A DNA stretch of 64,000 nucleotides, from positions 1 to 64,000 of the forward strand of contig NZ_JAATEM010000009.1 of the NCBI RefSeq assembly GCF_012034205.1, in the 5' to 3' direction. Shown one piece after another: positions 8,150-16,944 of the stretch (position 1 is the first letter of the stretch; the number at the start of each line of letters is the position of its first letter). The notes below the pieces were generated by a model. The model was given only the letters and a program-made list of their open reading frames with translations. It ran no database searches and had not been told where the DNA came from. The DNA comes from Streptomyces composti. GTDB taxonomy: Bacteria > Actinomycetota > Actinomycetes > Streptomycetales > Streptomycetaceae. Position numbers and translations under genes: made by a program.

Positions 8150-9098
8150 GCGTGTCTCCTTCCCGTGCGGCTCCGGTCCGCCATTCCTGGGGGCTGACTC
8201 CGTAGACCCGTTTGAACGCCGTGGACAGGGCGAAGGCGGTGCCGTAGCCGACCTGGTGGGCGATCGAGGCGAGGGTGGCGTCGGTGTCGCGGAGGCGGTC
8301 CGCGGCCAGGGCGAGACGCCAGGCGGTCAGGTACGTCATCGGCGGTTCGCCGACCAGCTCGGTGAAACGGCGGGCCAGGGCGGCGCGGGAGACGCCCGCC
8401 TTCGCGGCGAGGGCGGCGACGGTCCAGGGGTGGGCGGGGTCGTCGTGCAGCAGCCGCAGCACGGGGCCCACGACCGGGTCTGCCTGGGCCCGGTACCAGG
8501 CGGGCGCCTCGGCGTCGGGGCGGGCGAACCAGGTGCGCAGCGCGTCGATCACCAGCAGGTCGAGGAGCCGGTCCAGGACGACCTCCTGGCCGGGTTCGTC
8601 GCGGACGATCTCCCGCATGAGGTACGGGGTGAGGGGGCAGTCCCAGGCGTCGGCGGTGAGCGACAGCAGCGGCGGCAGGGCGTCCAGCAGACGGCCGCCG
8701 ATCTCGCCGCGCATCTGGTAGGTGCCGATCAGCATCACCGTCGCCCCGTCCGGCCGGTCGCCCCAGGTGCGGACACCGAGGTCCATCACCCCGTTCAGCG
8801 GGCGCCCGTCGGGGTAGCGGCACTCCTCGCCGGGGAGGATCAGCGCCTGCGGCGGGGTGCCGGGGGCGTCGGCGCAGGTGTACGGGTCGGGGCCGCGGGC
8901 GATCGCGAGGTCCCCGGCGTGCAGGTGCAGGGGCTCGCCCCGGTCCGGGACGAGCCAGGCCTCGCCCCGGACCAGCAGCATCACCGACAGCGGGGCCTCG
9001 TCCTCGATGCGCACCGCCCAGGGCGGGTCGAAGCAGGCCCGGATCATGAACGCGCCCCGGGCGCGCGGACCTTCCAGCAGGCCGGTGAGTGCGTCCAT
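8136..9098 (-). CDS. AraC-family regulator with cupin sensor domain
   Basis: A 320-residue regulator. The N-terminal ~190 residues form a cupin domain (LHLHAGDLAIARGPDPY) of the AraC 'cupin_6' type. The C-terminal HTH pair is VAALAAKAGVSRAALARRFTELVGEPPMTYL and IAHQVGYGTAFALSTAFKRVYGVSPQEWR. I chose ATG 9098 because it matches the family start; a much longer open frame upstream is antisense to the NmrA-like gene. A TACGCT hexamer 6 nt before the ATG suggests a leaderless transcript. It is divergent from the NmrA-like oxidoreductase gene, 81 bp away, the classic arrangement of an AraC activator with its target. Confidence 0.88.
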   Translation of the reverse strand: MDALTGLLEGPRARGAFMIRACFDPPWAVRIEDEAPLSVMLLVRGEAWLVPDRGEPLHLHAGDLAIARGPDPYTCADAPGTPPQALILPGEECRYPDGRPLNGVMDLGVRTWGDRPDGATVMLIGTYQMRGEIGGRLLDALPPLLSLTADAWDCPLTPYLMREIVRDEPGQEVVLDRLLDLLVIDALRTWFARPDAEAPAWYRAQADPVVGPVLRLLHDDPAHPWTVAALAAKAGVSRAALARRFTELVGEPPMTYLTAWRLALAADRLRDTDATLASIAHQVGYGTAFALSTAFKRVYGVSPQEWRTGAAREGDTRVGR

Positions 9099-9179
9099 GG
9101 GGTCAGCGTAGACGCGGGCGTATGGGAATGAGCCGTTCGGCCATGGGCGGGGGTGCCCGGCGGCGGTTGACTCGATGGC

Positions 9180-10061
9180 ATGACACAGGAATCGCGGAAT
9201 GCGCGGAACGGGATGACAGGGAACGTGCGCGGGACGGCCGGCCCGACGGTGGTCGTCACCGGCGCCTCGGGGCGTACCGGAAGCCGGGTGGCGCGGGCGG
9301 CCGCGGCGGCGGGGCTCGGGGTGCGGGCGGCGTCCCGCGCCACCGGCTTCGACTGGGCCGACCCGGCGACCTGGGCGGACACCCTGCGCGGCGCGGACGC
9401 GGCGTATCTGGTGCACCCGGCCGACGTCGGCGCGCCGGGCACGGCCGAGACGGTGGGCGAGCTGGCGCGCCGGGCCGTGGGGCTCGGGGCGCGGCGGCTG
9501 GTGCTGCTGTCGGCACGCGGCGAGGACCAGGCGCTGCCCACCGAGGAGGCGCTGCGGGCGTCCGGCGCCGACTGGACCGTGGTGCGCTCGGCGTGGTTCG
9601 CGCAGAACTTCAGCGAGGGGCCGCTGGTGGCGGAGCTGCGGGAGCGCGGGGAGCTGGTGTTCCCGGCGGGCGAGGTGCCGGAGCCGTTCGTGGATCTGCG
9701 GGACGTCGCGGATGTGGTGGTGGCCGCGCTGGCGGATGCGGAACGGTACGCGGGCCGGGTGCTGACCGTGACGGGTCCGCGGCTGCTGACCTTCGGCGAG
9801 GCGGTCGGGGAGATCGCGGCGGCGACCGGGCGGCGGCTGACGTACCGGTCGGTGCCCGCCGAGGACTACGGCGAGGCGCTGCGCGGCTTCGGCGTACCGC
9901 CCGAGGAGGCGGCCTTCCTCACCGAGGTCTTCGCCGGCCTCCTCGACGGCCGCAACGCTCACGTGGAGAACGGTGTGCGCGAGATCCTGGGCCGGGAGCC
10001 GCGCGACTTCACGGCGTTCGTCCAGGAGGAGGCGTCCGCGGGTACGTGGAAGCCGGCCTGA
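9180..10061 (+). CDS. NmrA-like NAD(P)H-binding oxidoreductase
   Basis: A 293-residue Rossmann-fold protein of the atypical SDR/NmrA group. The nucleotide-binding motif VVVTGASGRTGSRVARAAA lies near residue 25, followed by LVLLSARGED and VRSAWFAQNFSEG, which are typical of quinone-reductase-like or redox-sensing NmrA proteins. It probably binds NADP(H) and acts as a reductase or redox sensor. An internal ATG at 9213 is a possible alternative start. It is divergent from the cupin AraC regulator, its likely controller. Confidence 0.85.
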   Translation: MTQESRNARNGMTGNVRGTAGPTVVVTGASGRTGSRVARAAAAAGLGVRAASRATGFDWADPATWADTLRGADAAYLVHPADVGAPGTAETVGELARRAVGLGARRLVLLSARGEDQALPTEEALRASGADWTVVRSAWFAQNFSEGPLVAELRERGELVFPAGEVPEPFVDLRDVADVVVAALADAERYAGRVLTVTGPRLLTFGEAVGEIAAATGRRLTYRSVPAEDYGEALRGFGVPPEEAAFLTEVFAGLLDGRNAHVENGVREILGREPRDFTAFVQEEASAGTWKPA

Positions 10062-10071
10062 GGCGGTCCGG

Positions 10072-10086
10072 GGCGGCGGGGCCGCC
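10072..10086. terminator. Short GC hairpin between convergent genes
   Basis: GGCGGC-GGG-GCCGCC forms a perfect 6-bp stem with a 3-nt loop between the stops of the convergent NmrA-like and YihY genes. No U tract follows, as is common in Streptomyces. The stem is short, so support is weak. Confidence 0.35.
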
Positions 10087-10112
10087 GCTGGAGGCTCCGC
10101 GCCTCGGGAGGT

Positions 10113-11327
10113 TCACTCCTCCCCCTGCTCCCGGTGCTTCTTCTCCGTCTCCCGCTTCTCCCCCGCCCGCCGCTCCCCGTTCCTGGCGTGGATGTTCTTG
10201 GCGGAGTGGCCGCGCAGACGGGAGGTGACGTCGTCCGGCGGGAGGAAGCGGGACCAGCGCTCGGGGAACTCGGAGGGCATGTCGGGGCCGGACTCGCCGA
10301 GCGCGGCGGTGCGGGCCACGTACTCGGCGACCTGGGCCTGGCGCATCCGCTCGTTGGCCTCACGGGCGGCGGCCGTGGCGGCGGCCGGCCAGACGCGGTC
10401 GATGGCGGCGTTGACCGCGGCCCCGACCAGCACCGCGAACGCGGACACACCGATCCAGAGCAGCACGGCGACCGGCGCCGCGAGGGAGCCGTAGATGGTG
10501 GGGCCCTCGACGGTGTTGGTGAGGTACAGACGCAGCAGGAAGCTGCCGAACACCCACATGGCGAGGGCCACCAGCGCGCCCGGCACGTCCTCGATCCACG
10601 GTGAGCGCACCGGCACGGACACGTGGTACAGCGTGGTGAGGAAGGCGATGGACAGCAGGATCACGACCGGCCAGTAGAGGACCTGCACCACGGTGGCGGA
10701 CCAGGGCAGGATGCGGACCACCGCGTCCGGGCCGGCGACCATCAGCGGCAGCGCGACCGAGCCGATCAGCAGCGCCACGATGAACAGCAGGAACGCCAGC
10801 AGGCGGGTCTTGACGATGCCGCGCACCCCGTCGAGGCCGTACATGACGGTGATGGTGTCGATGAAGACGTTCACCGCGCGGGAGCCGGACCACAGGGCGA
10901 ACAGGAAACCGACCGAGATGATGTCGGGCCGGCCGCCCTCTATCACGTCACGCAGGATCGGCTCGGCGATCTGGGTGACGCCCCGGTCGGACAGCACGGT
11001 CCGGGAGGCGTCGAGCAGATTGCGCTGCAGGCTCTGGATGGTCTCGGCGCCGGTCCAGGCGTCGACGTAGCCGAGCAGTCCGATCACGCTGAGCAGCAGC
11101 GGGGGCACCGACAGCAGGGTGAAGAAGGCGGCCTCGGCGGCGAGGCCGAGGATGCGGTACTCGATGCAGGAGTTGACGGTGTCCTTGAGCAGCAGCCAGG
11201 CGGTCCGGCGCTTGGAGACGTTCCGGTAGAGGGCCCGGGCACGGTGGAGGCGGCCGGAGGGGGTGTCGGGGTGTTCACTTGCCTGCTGCACGGACCAAAG
11301 GTATCCGTCGCGCCGCGTCACCCTCAT
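10113..11327 (-). CDS. YihY/BrkB-family integral membrane protein
   Basis: A 404-residue membrane protein with six hydrophobic segments and the family's N-terminal pattern EYRILGLAAEAAFFTLLSVPPLLLSVIGLLGY. This family was once mis-annotated as ribonuclease BN and has no settled function. The C-terminal ~90 residues are soluble and charged, ending in a lysine/glutamate-rich tail. I chose ATG 11327 (MRVTRRDGYLW). A longer frame would overlap the promoter of the divergent acyl-CoA dehydrogenase, 46 bp away. The exact start is uncertain; a GTG two codons further in is also possible. Confidence 0.82.
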   Translation of the reverse strand: MRVTRRDGYLWSVQQASEHPDTPSGRLHRARALYRNVSKRRTAWLLLKDTVNSCIEYRILGLAAEAAFFTLLSVPPLLLSVIGLLGYVDAWTGAETIQSLQRNLLDASRTVLSDRGVTQIAEPILRDVIEGGRPDIISVGFLFALWSGSRAVNVFIDTITVMYGLDGVRGIVKTRLLAFLLFIVALLIGSVALPLMVAGPDAVVRILPWSATVVQVLYWPVVILLSIAFLTTLYHVSVPVRSPWIEDVPGALVALAMWVFGSFLLRLYLTNTVEGPTIYGSLAAPVAVLLWIGVSAFAVLVGAAVNAAIDRVWPAAATAAAREANERMRQAQVAEYVARTAALGESGPDMPSEFPERWSRFLPPDDVTSRLRGHSAKNIHARNGERRAGEKRETEKKHREQGEE

Positions 11328-11373
11328 CCGCAGGTCACCGTGAGGTGGGCGCGGGCCGGGTAGGTTCGCAGAC

Positions 11374-13008
11374 ATGGCGCGCACCACCCACACCGTGACC
11401 AATCAGGCTCCGCCGCTCGTCCAGTACGACGTCTTCACCGCCGACCGCGCACTGGTGGAGGCCGTGGAGCGGCATCTGGACCCGGAGGTGATGCAGGAGG
11501 GGCTGGCCGAGCTGTCGGCGCTGGGCCGCACCACGGGCTCCGCGCAGGTACAGGAATGGGCGGCGCAGGCGAACAGCTTCCCGCCGCGGCTGCGCACCCA
11601 CGACCGGTACGGGCACCGGATCGACGAGGTCGACTTCCACCCGGCCTGGCACCGGCTGCTCGGCAAGGGGGTCGGGGCCGGACTGACCGCGGCCTGGGAC
11701 CGGCCGGGCGGGCATGTGCGGCGGGCGGCGGCGTTCGTGGTGTGGACGCAGGCCGAGGCGGGCAACGGCTGCCCGCTGTCGATGACCCACGCGGCCGTGC
11801 CCGCGCTGCGCACGGATCCCGCGCTGGCCGCCGAGTGGGAGCCGCGGCTGGCGTCCCGGGTCTACGACCGCGGTCTGCGCCCGGCGCACCGGAAGGCCGG
11901 GGTGCTGTTCGGGATGGGCATGACGGAGAAGCAGGGCGGCAGCGACGTGCGCGCCAACACCACGGCGGCGCGGCGGCTCGCCGAGGACGGCGCCTACGAG
12001 CTGACCGGGCACAAGTGGTTCTGCTCGGCGCCGATGTCGGACGGCTTCCTGGTGCTGGCGCAGGCGCCGGACGGGCTCACCTGCTTCCTGGTGCCGAGGG
12101 TGCTCGAGGACGGCTCGCGCAACGTGTTCCTCATCCAGCGGCTGAAGGACAAGCTGGGCAACCGGTCCAACGCCTCCGCCGAGGTGGAGTTCGACGGCAC
12201 CTGGGCGCGCCGGGTCGGCGAGGAGGGCCGCGGGGTGCGCACCATCATCGGGATGGTCGCGGCGACCCGCCTGGACTGCGTCCTCGGCTCGGCGGGCCTG
12301 ATGCGGCAGGCCGTGGCGCAGGCCGTCCACCACTGCACCCACCGGGAGGCGTTCGGGGGGAAGCTGGCCGACAAGCCGCTGATGCGCAATGTGCTGGCCG
12401 ACCTGGCCGTGGAGTCGGAGGCGGCGACCACGCTGGCGCTGCGCCTGGCCGCCGCGTACGACGACGGCGGGGAGCAGGAGCGGGCGTTGCTGCGGATCGC
12501 GGTGCCGGCGGCGAAGTACTGGGTGACCAAGCGGTGCGCTCCGCTGGTGGTGGAGGCCGCGGAGTGCCTGGGCGGCAACGGTTATGTGGAGGAGTCGGGC
12601 CTGCCGCGCCTGGTCCGCGAGTCGCCGCTGAACTCGGTCTGGGAGGGGGCGGGCAATGTGCAGGCGCTCGACGTGCTGCGGGCCCTGACCCGTGAGCCGG
12701 CCTGCCTGGACGCGTATCTGCGGGAGGTCGGAAAGGCCCGTGGCGCGGACCACCGTCTGGACGCGGCGATCCGGGAGCTGCTGACGGACCTCGCCGATCT
12801 GCAGGGTGCTCAGGCGCGGGCGCGCCGGCTGACGGAACGCCTGGCGCTGGTGCTGCAGGGGTCGCTGCTGGTGCGCTTCGCTCCGCCGGAGGTGGCGGAC
12901 GCGTTCTGCGCCTCCCGGCTGGGCAGCGACGCGGGCCTGGCCTTCGGGACGCTGCCGCACACGCTGGATCTGGCCTCGGTGGTGGACCGGGCCCGCCCGG
13001 TGGACTGA
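11374..13008 (+). CDS. AidB-type acyl-CoA dehydrogenase family protein
   Basis: A 544-residue flavoprotein of the acyl-CoA dehydrogenase superfamily, longer than ordinary members and closest to the AidB branch. Motifs: GMTEKQGGSDVRANTT (residues ~181-196, flavin and substrate contact), ECLGGNGYVEESGLPRL, and RESPLNSVWEGAGNVQALD with the catalytic-position Glu near residue 424. AidB in E. coli is part of the alkylation response and binds DNA; the actinobacterial members are uncharacterised as far as I know. It is divergent from the YihY gene. Its 3' end is the start of a 3 × 21-bp tandem repeat that includes the stop codon. Confidence 0.88.
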   Translation: MARTTHTVTNQAPPLVQYDVFTADRALVEAVERHLDPEVMQEGLAELSALGRTTGSAQVQEWAAQANSFPPRLRTHDRYGHRIDEVDFHPAWHRLLGKGVGAGLTAAWDRPGGHVRRAAAFVVWTQAEAGNGCPLSMTHAAVPALRTDPALAAEWEPRLASRVYDRGLRPAHRKAGVLFGMGMTEKQGGSDVRANTTAARRLAEDGAYELTGHKWFCSAPMSDGFLVLAQAPDGLTCFLVPRVLEDGSRNVFLIQRLKDKLGNRSNASAEVEFDGTWARRVGEEGRGVRTIIGMVAATRLDCVLGSAGLMRQAVAQAVHHCTHREAFGGKLADKPLMRNVLADLAVESEAATTLALRLAAAYDDGGEQERALLRIAVPAAKYWVTKRCAPLVVEAAECLGGNGYVEESGLPRLVRESPLNSVWEGAGNVQALDVLRALTREPACLDAYLREVGKARGADHRLDAAIRELLTDLADLQGAQARARRLTERLALVLQGSLLVRFAPPEVADAFCASRLGSDAGLAFGTLPHTLDLASVVDRARPVD

Positions 13009-13057
13009 ACGACCGGCCCGGTGGACAGATCGGCCGGCCCGGTTGACTGAACGGCCG
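12995..13057. repeat. Three tandem 21-bp repeats spanning the acyl-CoA dehydrogenase stop codon
   Basis: Units 12995-13015, 13016-13036 and 13037-13057 share GCCCGGTGGACTGAA with a few changes. The first unit contains the real stop (TGA 13006-13008). The second has AGA at the same place and the third has TGA again. The 21-bp period keeps the reading frame. Confidence 0.9.
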
Positions 13058-13298
13058 GTCAGCCGGGTCGTGGGCGACCGGACGGGGGCGCGGGGAGCCG
13101 GGCGTCGAGCCGTGGCGCGCCACCGTGCGCCCGCGCTCGCCGGGCGGCGCCCGGCGGAGAGGACGGCGCAGGGGGAACGGCAGGGGTGATGCTGCGCCGA
13201 CACGGCACCACCCCTGCCGTACTGGCCCCTTGACGAGCCGTGAACGCCGCTCGGGGACGGCGTCGCTCAAGTTTCAAACACCGCGGGCCGTGCCGCCA

Positions 13299-13318
13299 GG
13301 GTTGCAAGGGGTTGCAAC
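13299..13318 (+). promoter_or_regulatory. Perfect palindrome upstream of the GAF regulator gene
   Basis: GTTGCAA-GGGG-TTGCAAC (13301-13318) is a perfect inverted repeat with 7-bp arms. It is also a 10-bp direct repeat of GGGTTGCAA. It lies about 120 bp upstream of the GAF-regulator start, in a 432-bp gene-free stretch, and is a plausible operator for autoregulation. Confidence 0.5.
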
Positions 13319-13389
13319 TTGCTGCTGACTGTGTCCGTGCTGTGCCCTCCCGCCCCGGGCGCACGGCAGTATGGACGCACCGCACTGTG

Positions 13390-13431
13390 GACGGATCGCA
13401 GGTGACGGATCGCAGGTGACGGATCCCAGGG
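13390..13431 (+). repeat. Three tandem 14-bp repeats in the GAF regulator leader
   Basis: GACGGATCGCAGGT at 13390-13403 and 13404-13417 is exact; GACGGATCCCAGGG at 13418-13431 is a variant. The last unit runs into the GGGGGAGGA ribosome binding site of the gene at 13441. The rest of the gap 13009-13440 shows the 21-bp repeats and the palindrome and no supportable gene. Confidence 0.9.
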
Positions 13432-13440
13432 GGAGGACCC

Positions 13441-14730
13441 GTGGCGCTCTCGCCGATGGACGTGACGCGGCTGGCCGCGGTCGACGCGCCGCGCGCCGCG
13501 CGGGTGCTGGACGAGGTCCGCTCCGCCAAGCTGTCCGGGCAGCCGGTCCCGGTGCCGCCCCGCCCGGTGATCGAGCAGTCCTGGGAGCGGATGCTGCGCA
13601 GCGGGGTCGATCCGGAGCACGACTTCCGGTCGGGTCTGCTGCCGCGCGAGGAGGTGCAGCGGCGCCGGGAGCGGTCGGTGCTGCGGCATGTGCTGCCGGT
13701 GCTGCGCGAGGGCCTGCTGCCGGTCGCGGACGTCGCCCACCACATCATGGTGGTGGCCGACGAGGAGGGCCGGGTGCTGTGGCGGGAGGGCAGCGCGCCG
13801 GTGCTGCGCAAGGCCGACGGGCTCGGCTTCGAACTGGGCGCGGACTGGCGGGAGGACGTGGTCGGCACCAACGGCGTGGGCACGCCCGCGGTGGCCCGGC
13901 GTCCGGTGCAGGTGTTCGCCTCGGAGCACTTCGTCCGCTCGCACGCCAGCTGGACCTGCGCCGGGGCGCCCATCACCGACCCGCGTGACGGGCGGCTGCT
14001 CGGCGTGGTGGACGTCAGCGGCCCGCTGGAGACCATGCACCCGGCGACGGTGTCCTGGGTCGGTTCGGTCGCCAAGCTCGCCGAGGCGAGGCTGCGGGAG
14101 ATGCACCTGCAGTCGCTGGAGCGGCTGCGGGCCGTGGCGGCTCCGGTGCTGGCCCGGATCGAGGGGCGGGCGCTGGTGGTGGACCGGCACGGGTGGACGG
14201 CCGCGGTGACCGGGATGCCGTACACCGAGCGGGTCTCGCTGCCCAAGTCCCCTTCGGCGGGGACGCACTGGCTGCCGGCGCTGGGGCACTGCTCGCTGGA
14301 ACCGCTGGCGGGCGGCTGGCTGGTGCGGGCGGCGGACGAGCCGGGGCCGGAGGGGCAGGCCCGGATCGTCCTCGACCTGCGGGCGCCGCGCCGCTGGACG
14401 GTGGAGGTGTCCGGCGGTGCCGGGTCCTGGAAGCGGGAGCTGAGCCCGCGCCACGCGGAGCTGCTGTACCTGCTGGCGGTGCACCGCACGGGCCGCAGCG
14501 CGGCCGGCCTCGCCGAGGACGTCTTCGGCGACCGGGCCCGCACGGTGACGGTCCGTGCGGAGATGTCCCGGGTACGGCGCTACCTGGGCGGCTTCCTCCA
14601 GCACCGCCCGTACCGCTTCGCCGACCACGCCGACGTGGACGTCCTCCTGCCCGACGACCCCCGTGATCTCCTGCCCCACTCCACATCGCCGGCCCTGGGC
14701 AGGGGCCGGAAGACCACGACGGCTTCCTGA
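13441..14730 (+). CDS. GAF-domain transcriptional regulator (AcoR-like sensor, winged-helix output)
   Basis: A 429-residue protein. Residues ~30-200 match the N-terminus of AcoR-type regulators: SWERMLRSGVDPEH, then a GAF domain containing GTNGVGTPAVARRPVQVFASEHFV and a DVSGPLETMHP segment. Where AcoR has a σ54-interacting AAA+ domain, this protein has ~100 residues of small-domain sequence followed by a C-terminal helical region (AELLYLLAVHRTGRSAAGLAEDVFG...EMSRVRRYLGG) that looks like a winged helix. It therefore probably binds DNA in response to a small ligand without σ54. The start is GTG 13441 behind GGGGGAGGA. Repeats and a palindrome in its leader suggest autoregulation. The C-terminal assignment is inference. 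Confidence 0.82.
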   Translation: MALSPMDVTRLAAVDAPRAARVLDEVRSAKLSGQPVPVPPRPVIEQSWERMLRSGVDPEHDFRSGLLPREEVQRRRERSVLRHVLPVLREGLLPVADVAHHIMVVADEEGRVLWREGSAPVLRKADGLGFELGADWREDVVGTNGVGTPAVARRPVQVFASEHFVRSHASWTCAGAPITDPRDGRLLGVVDVSGPLETMHPATVSWVGSVAKLAEARLREMHLQSLERLRAVAAPVLARIEGRALVVDRHGWTAAVTGMPYTERVSLPKSPSAGTHWLPALGHCSLEPLAGGWLVRAADEPGPEGQARIVLDLRAPRRWTVEVSGGAGSWKRELSPRHAELLYLLAVHRTGRSAAGLAEDVFGDRARTVTVRAEMSRVRRYLGGFLQHRPYRFADHADVDVLLPDDPRDLLPHSTSPALGRGRKTTTAS

Positions 14731-14915
14731 CCTCGGCGTATTCCCGGCAGCCGCGCGGGACGGGCGGGCCGTCGGTTGCCGTTGTGCATATTTCCAGGGT
14801 CTTCGTCCCCTTCGGCGTCCCGCTGCCGTAGCATCCCCTACGGGCCGCCACCCCACCTGGTCCCCGGTCAACCCGCAGACCGGCGGATGCAGTTGGCTCG
14901 CCTCGGGAGGACGTC

Positions 14916-16184
14916 ATGAAGCATCGGGGCCGACATCGCCGACGCCGGCGCGGCAGAGCGCTGCGTGCCGTACTGGCCGGGACCGCCCTCGCGCTCACCG
15001 CGGCCGCCACCATGATCAGCGCCTCGCAGGCCACCGATGTCAGGGACCCGGGTGCCCTGAAACCGCTCACCAGGCCCGCGGACACCGAACCGCTTCGGCT
15101 CACCGAGGAACCCGTGCCGCAGCAGTGGCTGGACCGGCTCTCCGAGGAGATGGGCCGCCCCGTCGGCGTCACCACCGTGCTGGAGGACAGCGACGGGGCG
15201 CTGCGCGAAGGGCGGGACTGCCCGGAGCAGGACCGCGGGGCGCTGCCGGTGGAGCCGGACGCCACCCGCGCGTACTGCTTCGGCGTCGCGGACACCACGG
15301 GGCTGCGGCCCGGCGGGATCACCACCTCCGGTGACGCGGACGACGACGGCTACTGGGGCGAGCACCGGGTGATCCTCTCCGGCTGGGCCGAGAACGCCGG
15401 CGCGCCGGACGGCAGCAGCCTCGCCCGGGTCGCCGTGGTCGACGCCGACGACCTCAGCTATACCTGGGCGCTGCTCGCCGTGCCGGCCGAGGGCGGGCGT
15501 GACTTCCGCCCGCTGGGCTCTCCGGTGTCCGGGATGGTCTGGTACCAGGACAAGCTGCTGGTGACGGCCGGGCCCGGCGACGACCGTGTGCTGTACGTGT
15601 ACGACATGGGCCGGATCCAGCGGGCCACGGTGGACGGCCCGCGGGTGGGCCGGGTGCCGGGCGGCTGGTCCGCGGCCGGAGCGCGGTGGGTCCTGCCCGC
15701 CGTGGCCTCCTACCGGGCGGAGCCCGGTGCCGGCGCGCCGCGGCCGGGTGGCATCTCCCTGGACCGCAGCACCGCACCGGACAGCCTGGTGACGTACGAG
15801 CGGGGCGGCGGGGGTCCGACCCGGCTGTGGCGCTACGACTTCAGCGGCGACCCGGAGCGGACGGGCCTGCTCGCCACGGACTCGGTGCTGCGCACCAGGG
15901 CGGCGAAGGCCTATGAGACCCGCCTGGACGATGTGCACGGCGTGCTGTCCTACCGTTCGGACTGGTATCTGAGCGAGGCCGGCGGAGAGACGGACGAGCG
16001 GGGCACGCTGTGGCGGCAGGACACCGAGGGGGCGGAGCCCACCCGGTGCGGGCGGGACGAGACGCTCCGCTGCTGGAGCGGTCCGCCGGCGCCGCTGGCG
16101 CTGTGGCAGTCGACCGGCGAGGTCTGGGCCCGGTCCGGCCGGACGCTGTTCGCCTTCCCGCTGGCCTCGCTGGACCGCACCTGA
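14916..16184 (+). CDS. Secreted hypothetical protein, possible β-propeller
   Basis: A 422-residue protein with a twin-arginine-rich positively charged start (RRRRRGRALR), a hydrophobic core (AVLAGTALALTAAATMISASQA) and so a likely signal peptide or N-terminal anchor. The rest has recurring strands such as VLYVYDMGRIQRATVDG and TLFAFPLASLDRT, suggesting a β-propeller-like fold, but I recognise no named family. Four cysteines in the exported part could form disulfides. The start is ATG 14916 behind GGGAGG. It stands alone between the GAF regulator and the GNAT gene. Confidence 0.75.
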   Translation: MKHRGRHRRRRRGRALRAVLAGTALALTAAATMISASQATDVRDPGALKPLTRPADTEPLRLTEEPVPQQWLDRLSEEMGRPVGVTTVLEDSDGALREGRDCPEQDRGALPVEPDATRAYCFGVADTTGLRPGGITTSGDADDDGYWGEHRVILSGWAENAGAPDGSSLARVAVVDADDLSYTWALLAVPAEGGRDFRPLGSPVSGMVWYQDKLLVTAGPGDDRVLYVYDMGRIQRATVDGPRVGRVPGGWSAAGARWVLPAVASYRAEPGAGAPRPGGISLDRSTAPDSLVTYERGGGGPTRLWRYDFSGDPERTGLLATDSVLRTRAAKAYETRLDDVHGVLSYRSDWYLSEAGGETDERGTLWRQDTEGAEPTRCGRDETLRCWSGPPAPLALWQSTGEVWARSGRTLFAFPLASLDRT

Positions 16185-16244
16185 CCGGGACCCGGTGGGA
16201 TCAGGCGTTCGACACGGGTGTGTGCCGGATGGTTCCCTTTCGGC

Positions 16245-16817
16245 ATGACGAGCATCGTTGTGACCACCTGGTCCCTGGAGCAGACCGCGCCCACCGATCT
16301 CGTGCCGGCCGCCGAGCCGGACGGTGAGGTGCGGATCGTGCGCTCCGAGGTGCCCTCGCCGGAGTTCAGCCGGTTCCTGTACGCCTCGGTGGGCGGCGAC
16401 ATCCGCTGGACGGACCGGCTGGGCTGGACGTACCGGCAGTGGCAGGAGCAGCTGGACCGGCCGGGCGTGGAGACCTGGGTGGCCTACGACCGGGGCACGC
16501 CGGCGGGTTATGTGGAGCTCGAGGCGCAGGACGACGGCAATGTGGAGATCGTCTATTTCGGGCTGATCCCCGCCTTCCGCGGCCGACGCATCGGCGGGCA
16601 CCTGCTGTCCTACGGGACCGCGCGCGCCTGGGACCTGGCCGATCGGTGGCCCGGTCTGAAACCGACGCGGCGGGTGTGGCTGCACACCTGCAGCAAGGAC
16701 GGCGAGTACGCGATGGACAACTACCTGCGCCGGGGCTTCCGCCTCTTCGACACCAGGACCGAGGAAGAACCGGAGGTCCCCACTCCGGGTCCGTGGCCGG
16801 GTGCATACCCCGCCTGA
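16245..16817 (+). CDS. GNAT-family N-acetyltransferase
   Basis: A 190-residue acetyltransferase. The acetyl-CoA-binding region is VEIVYFGLIPAFRGRRIGGHLLSYGTARAWD, containing the R-G-x-x-I-G motif A, and LHTCSKDGEYAMDNYLRRGFRLFDTR supplies motif B. The family uses acetyl-CoA to acetylate amines; the substrate is unknown. I chose ATG 16245 because the nine residues in front of it (from 16218) look unlike coding sequence. A perfect hairpin follows the gene. It lies just upstream of the sulfur operon, but the terminator argues for separate transcription. Confidence 0.85.
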   Translation: MTSIVVTTWSLEQTAPTDLVPAAEPDGEVRIVRSEVPSPEFSRFLYASVGGDIRWTDRLGWTYRQWQEQLDRPGVETWVAYDRGTPAGYVELEAQDDGNVEIVYFGLIPAFRGRRIGGHLLSYGTARAWDLADRWPGLKPTRRVWLHTCSKDGEYAMDNYLRRGFRLFDTRTEEEPEVPTPGPWPGAYPA

Positions 16818-16855
16818 CCTGCTCCGGCAAGACCGCCTGCGCGGCATGTGACCAA

Positions 16856-16892
16856 GGACACCCTTGTCTCGTTCTACGGGACAAGGGTGTCC
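16856..16892. terminator. Perfect 13-bp inverted repeat separating GNAT gene from sulfur operon
   Basis: GGACACCCTTGTC (16856-16868) pairs exactly with GACAAGGGTGTCC (16880-16892) across an 11-nt loop. It sits 39 bp after the GNAT stop and just before the promoter of the sulfur operon, as expected of an intrinsic terminator without U tract. Confidence 0.8.
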
Positions 16893-16908
16893 GCATGTTG
16901 GACGAAGG

Positions 16909-16921
16909 TGGACTGTGTCCA
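16909..16921 (+). promoter_or_regulatory. Small palindrome in sulfur-operon promoter region
   Basis: TGGAC-TGT-GTCCA is a perfect 5-bp-arm palindrome 23 bp upstream of the leader peptide ATG. A TTGGAC hexamer at 16898-16903 could be a -35 element about 18 bp from AGATCG-like sequence. It could be a repressor site for the operon, but this rests only on position and symmetry. Confidence 0.35.
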
Positions 16922-16944
16922 GATCGCCGTGACACGCTTCCGCC

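Noticed and set aside
11335..13203. A 622-codon antisense frame over the acyl-CoA dehydrogenase
   Set aside because: Same reason; the repeats near 13000 give it a periodic but meaningless tail.
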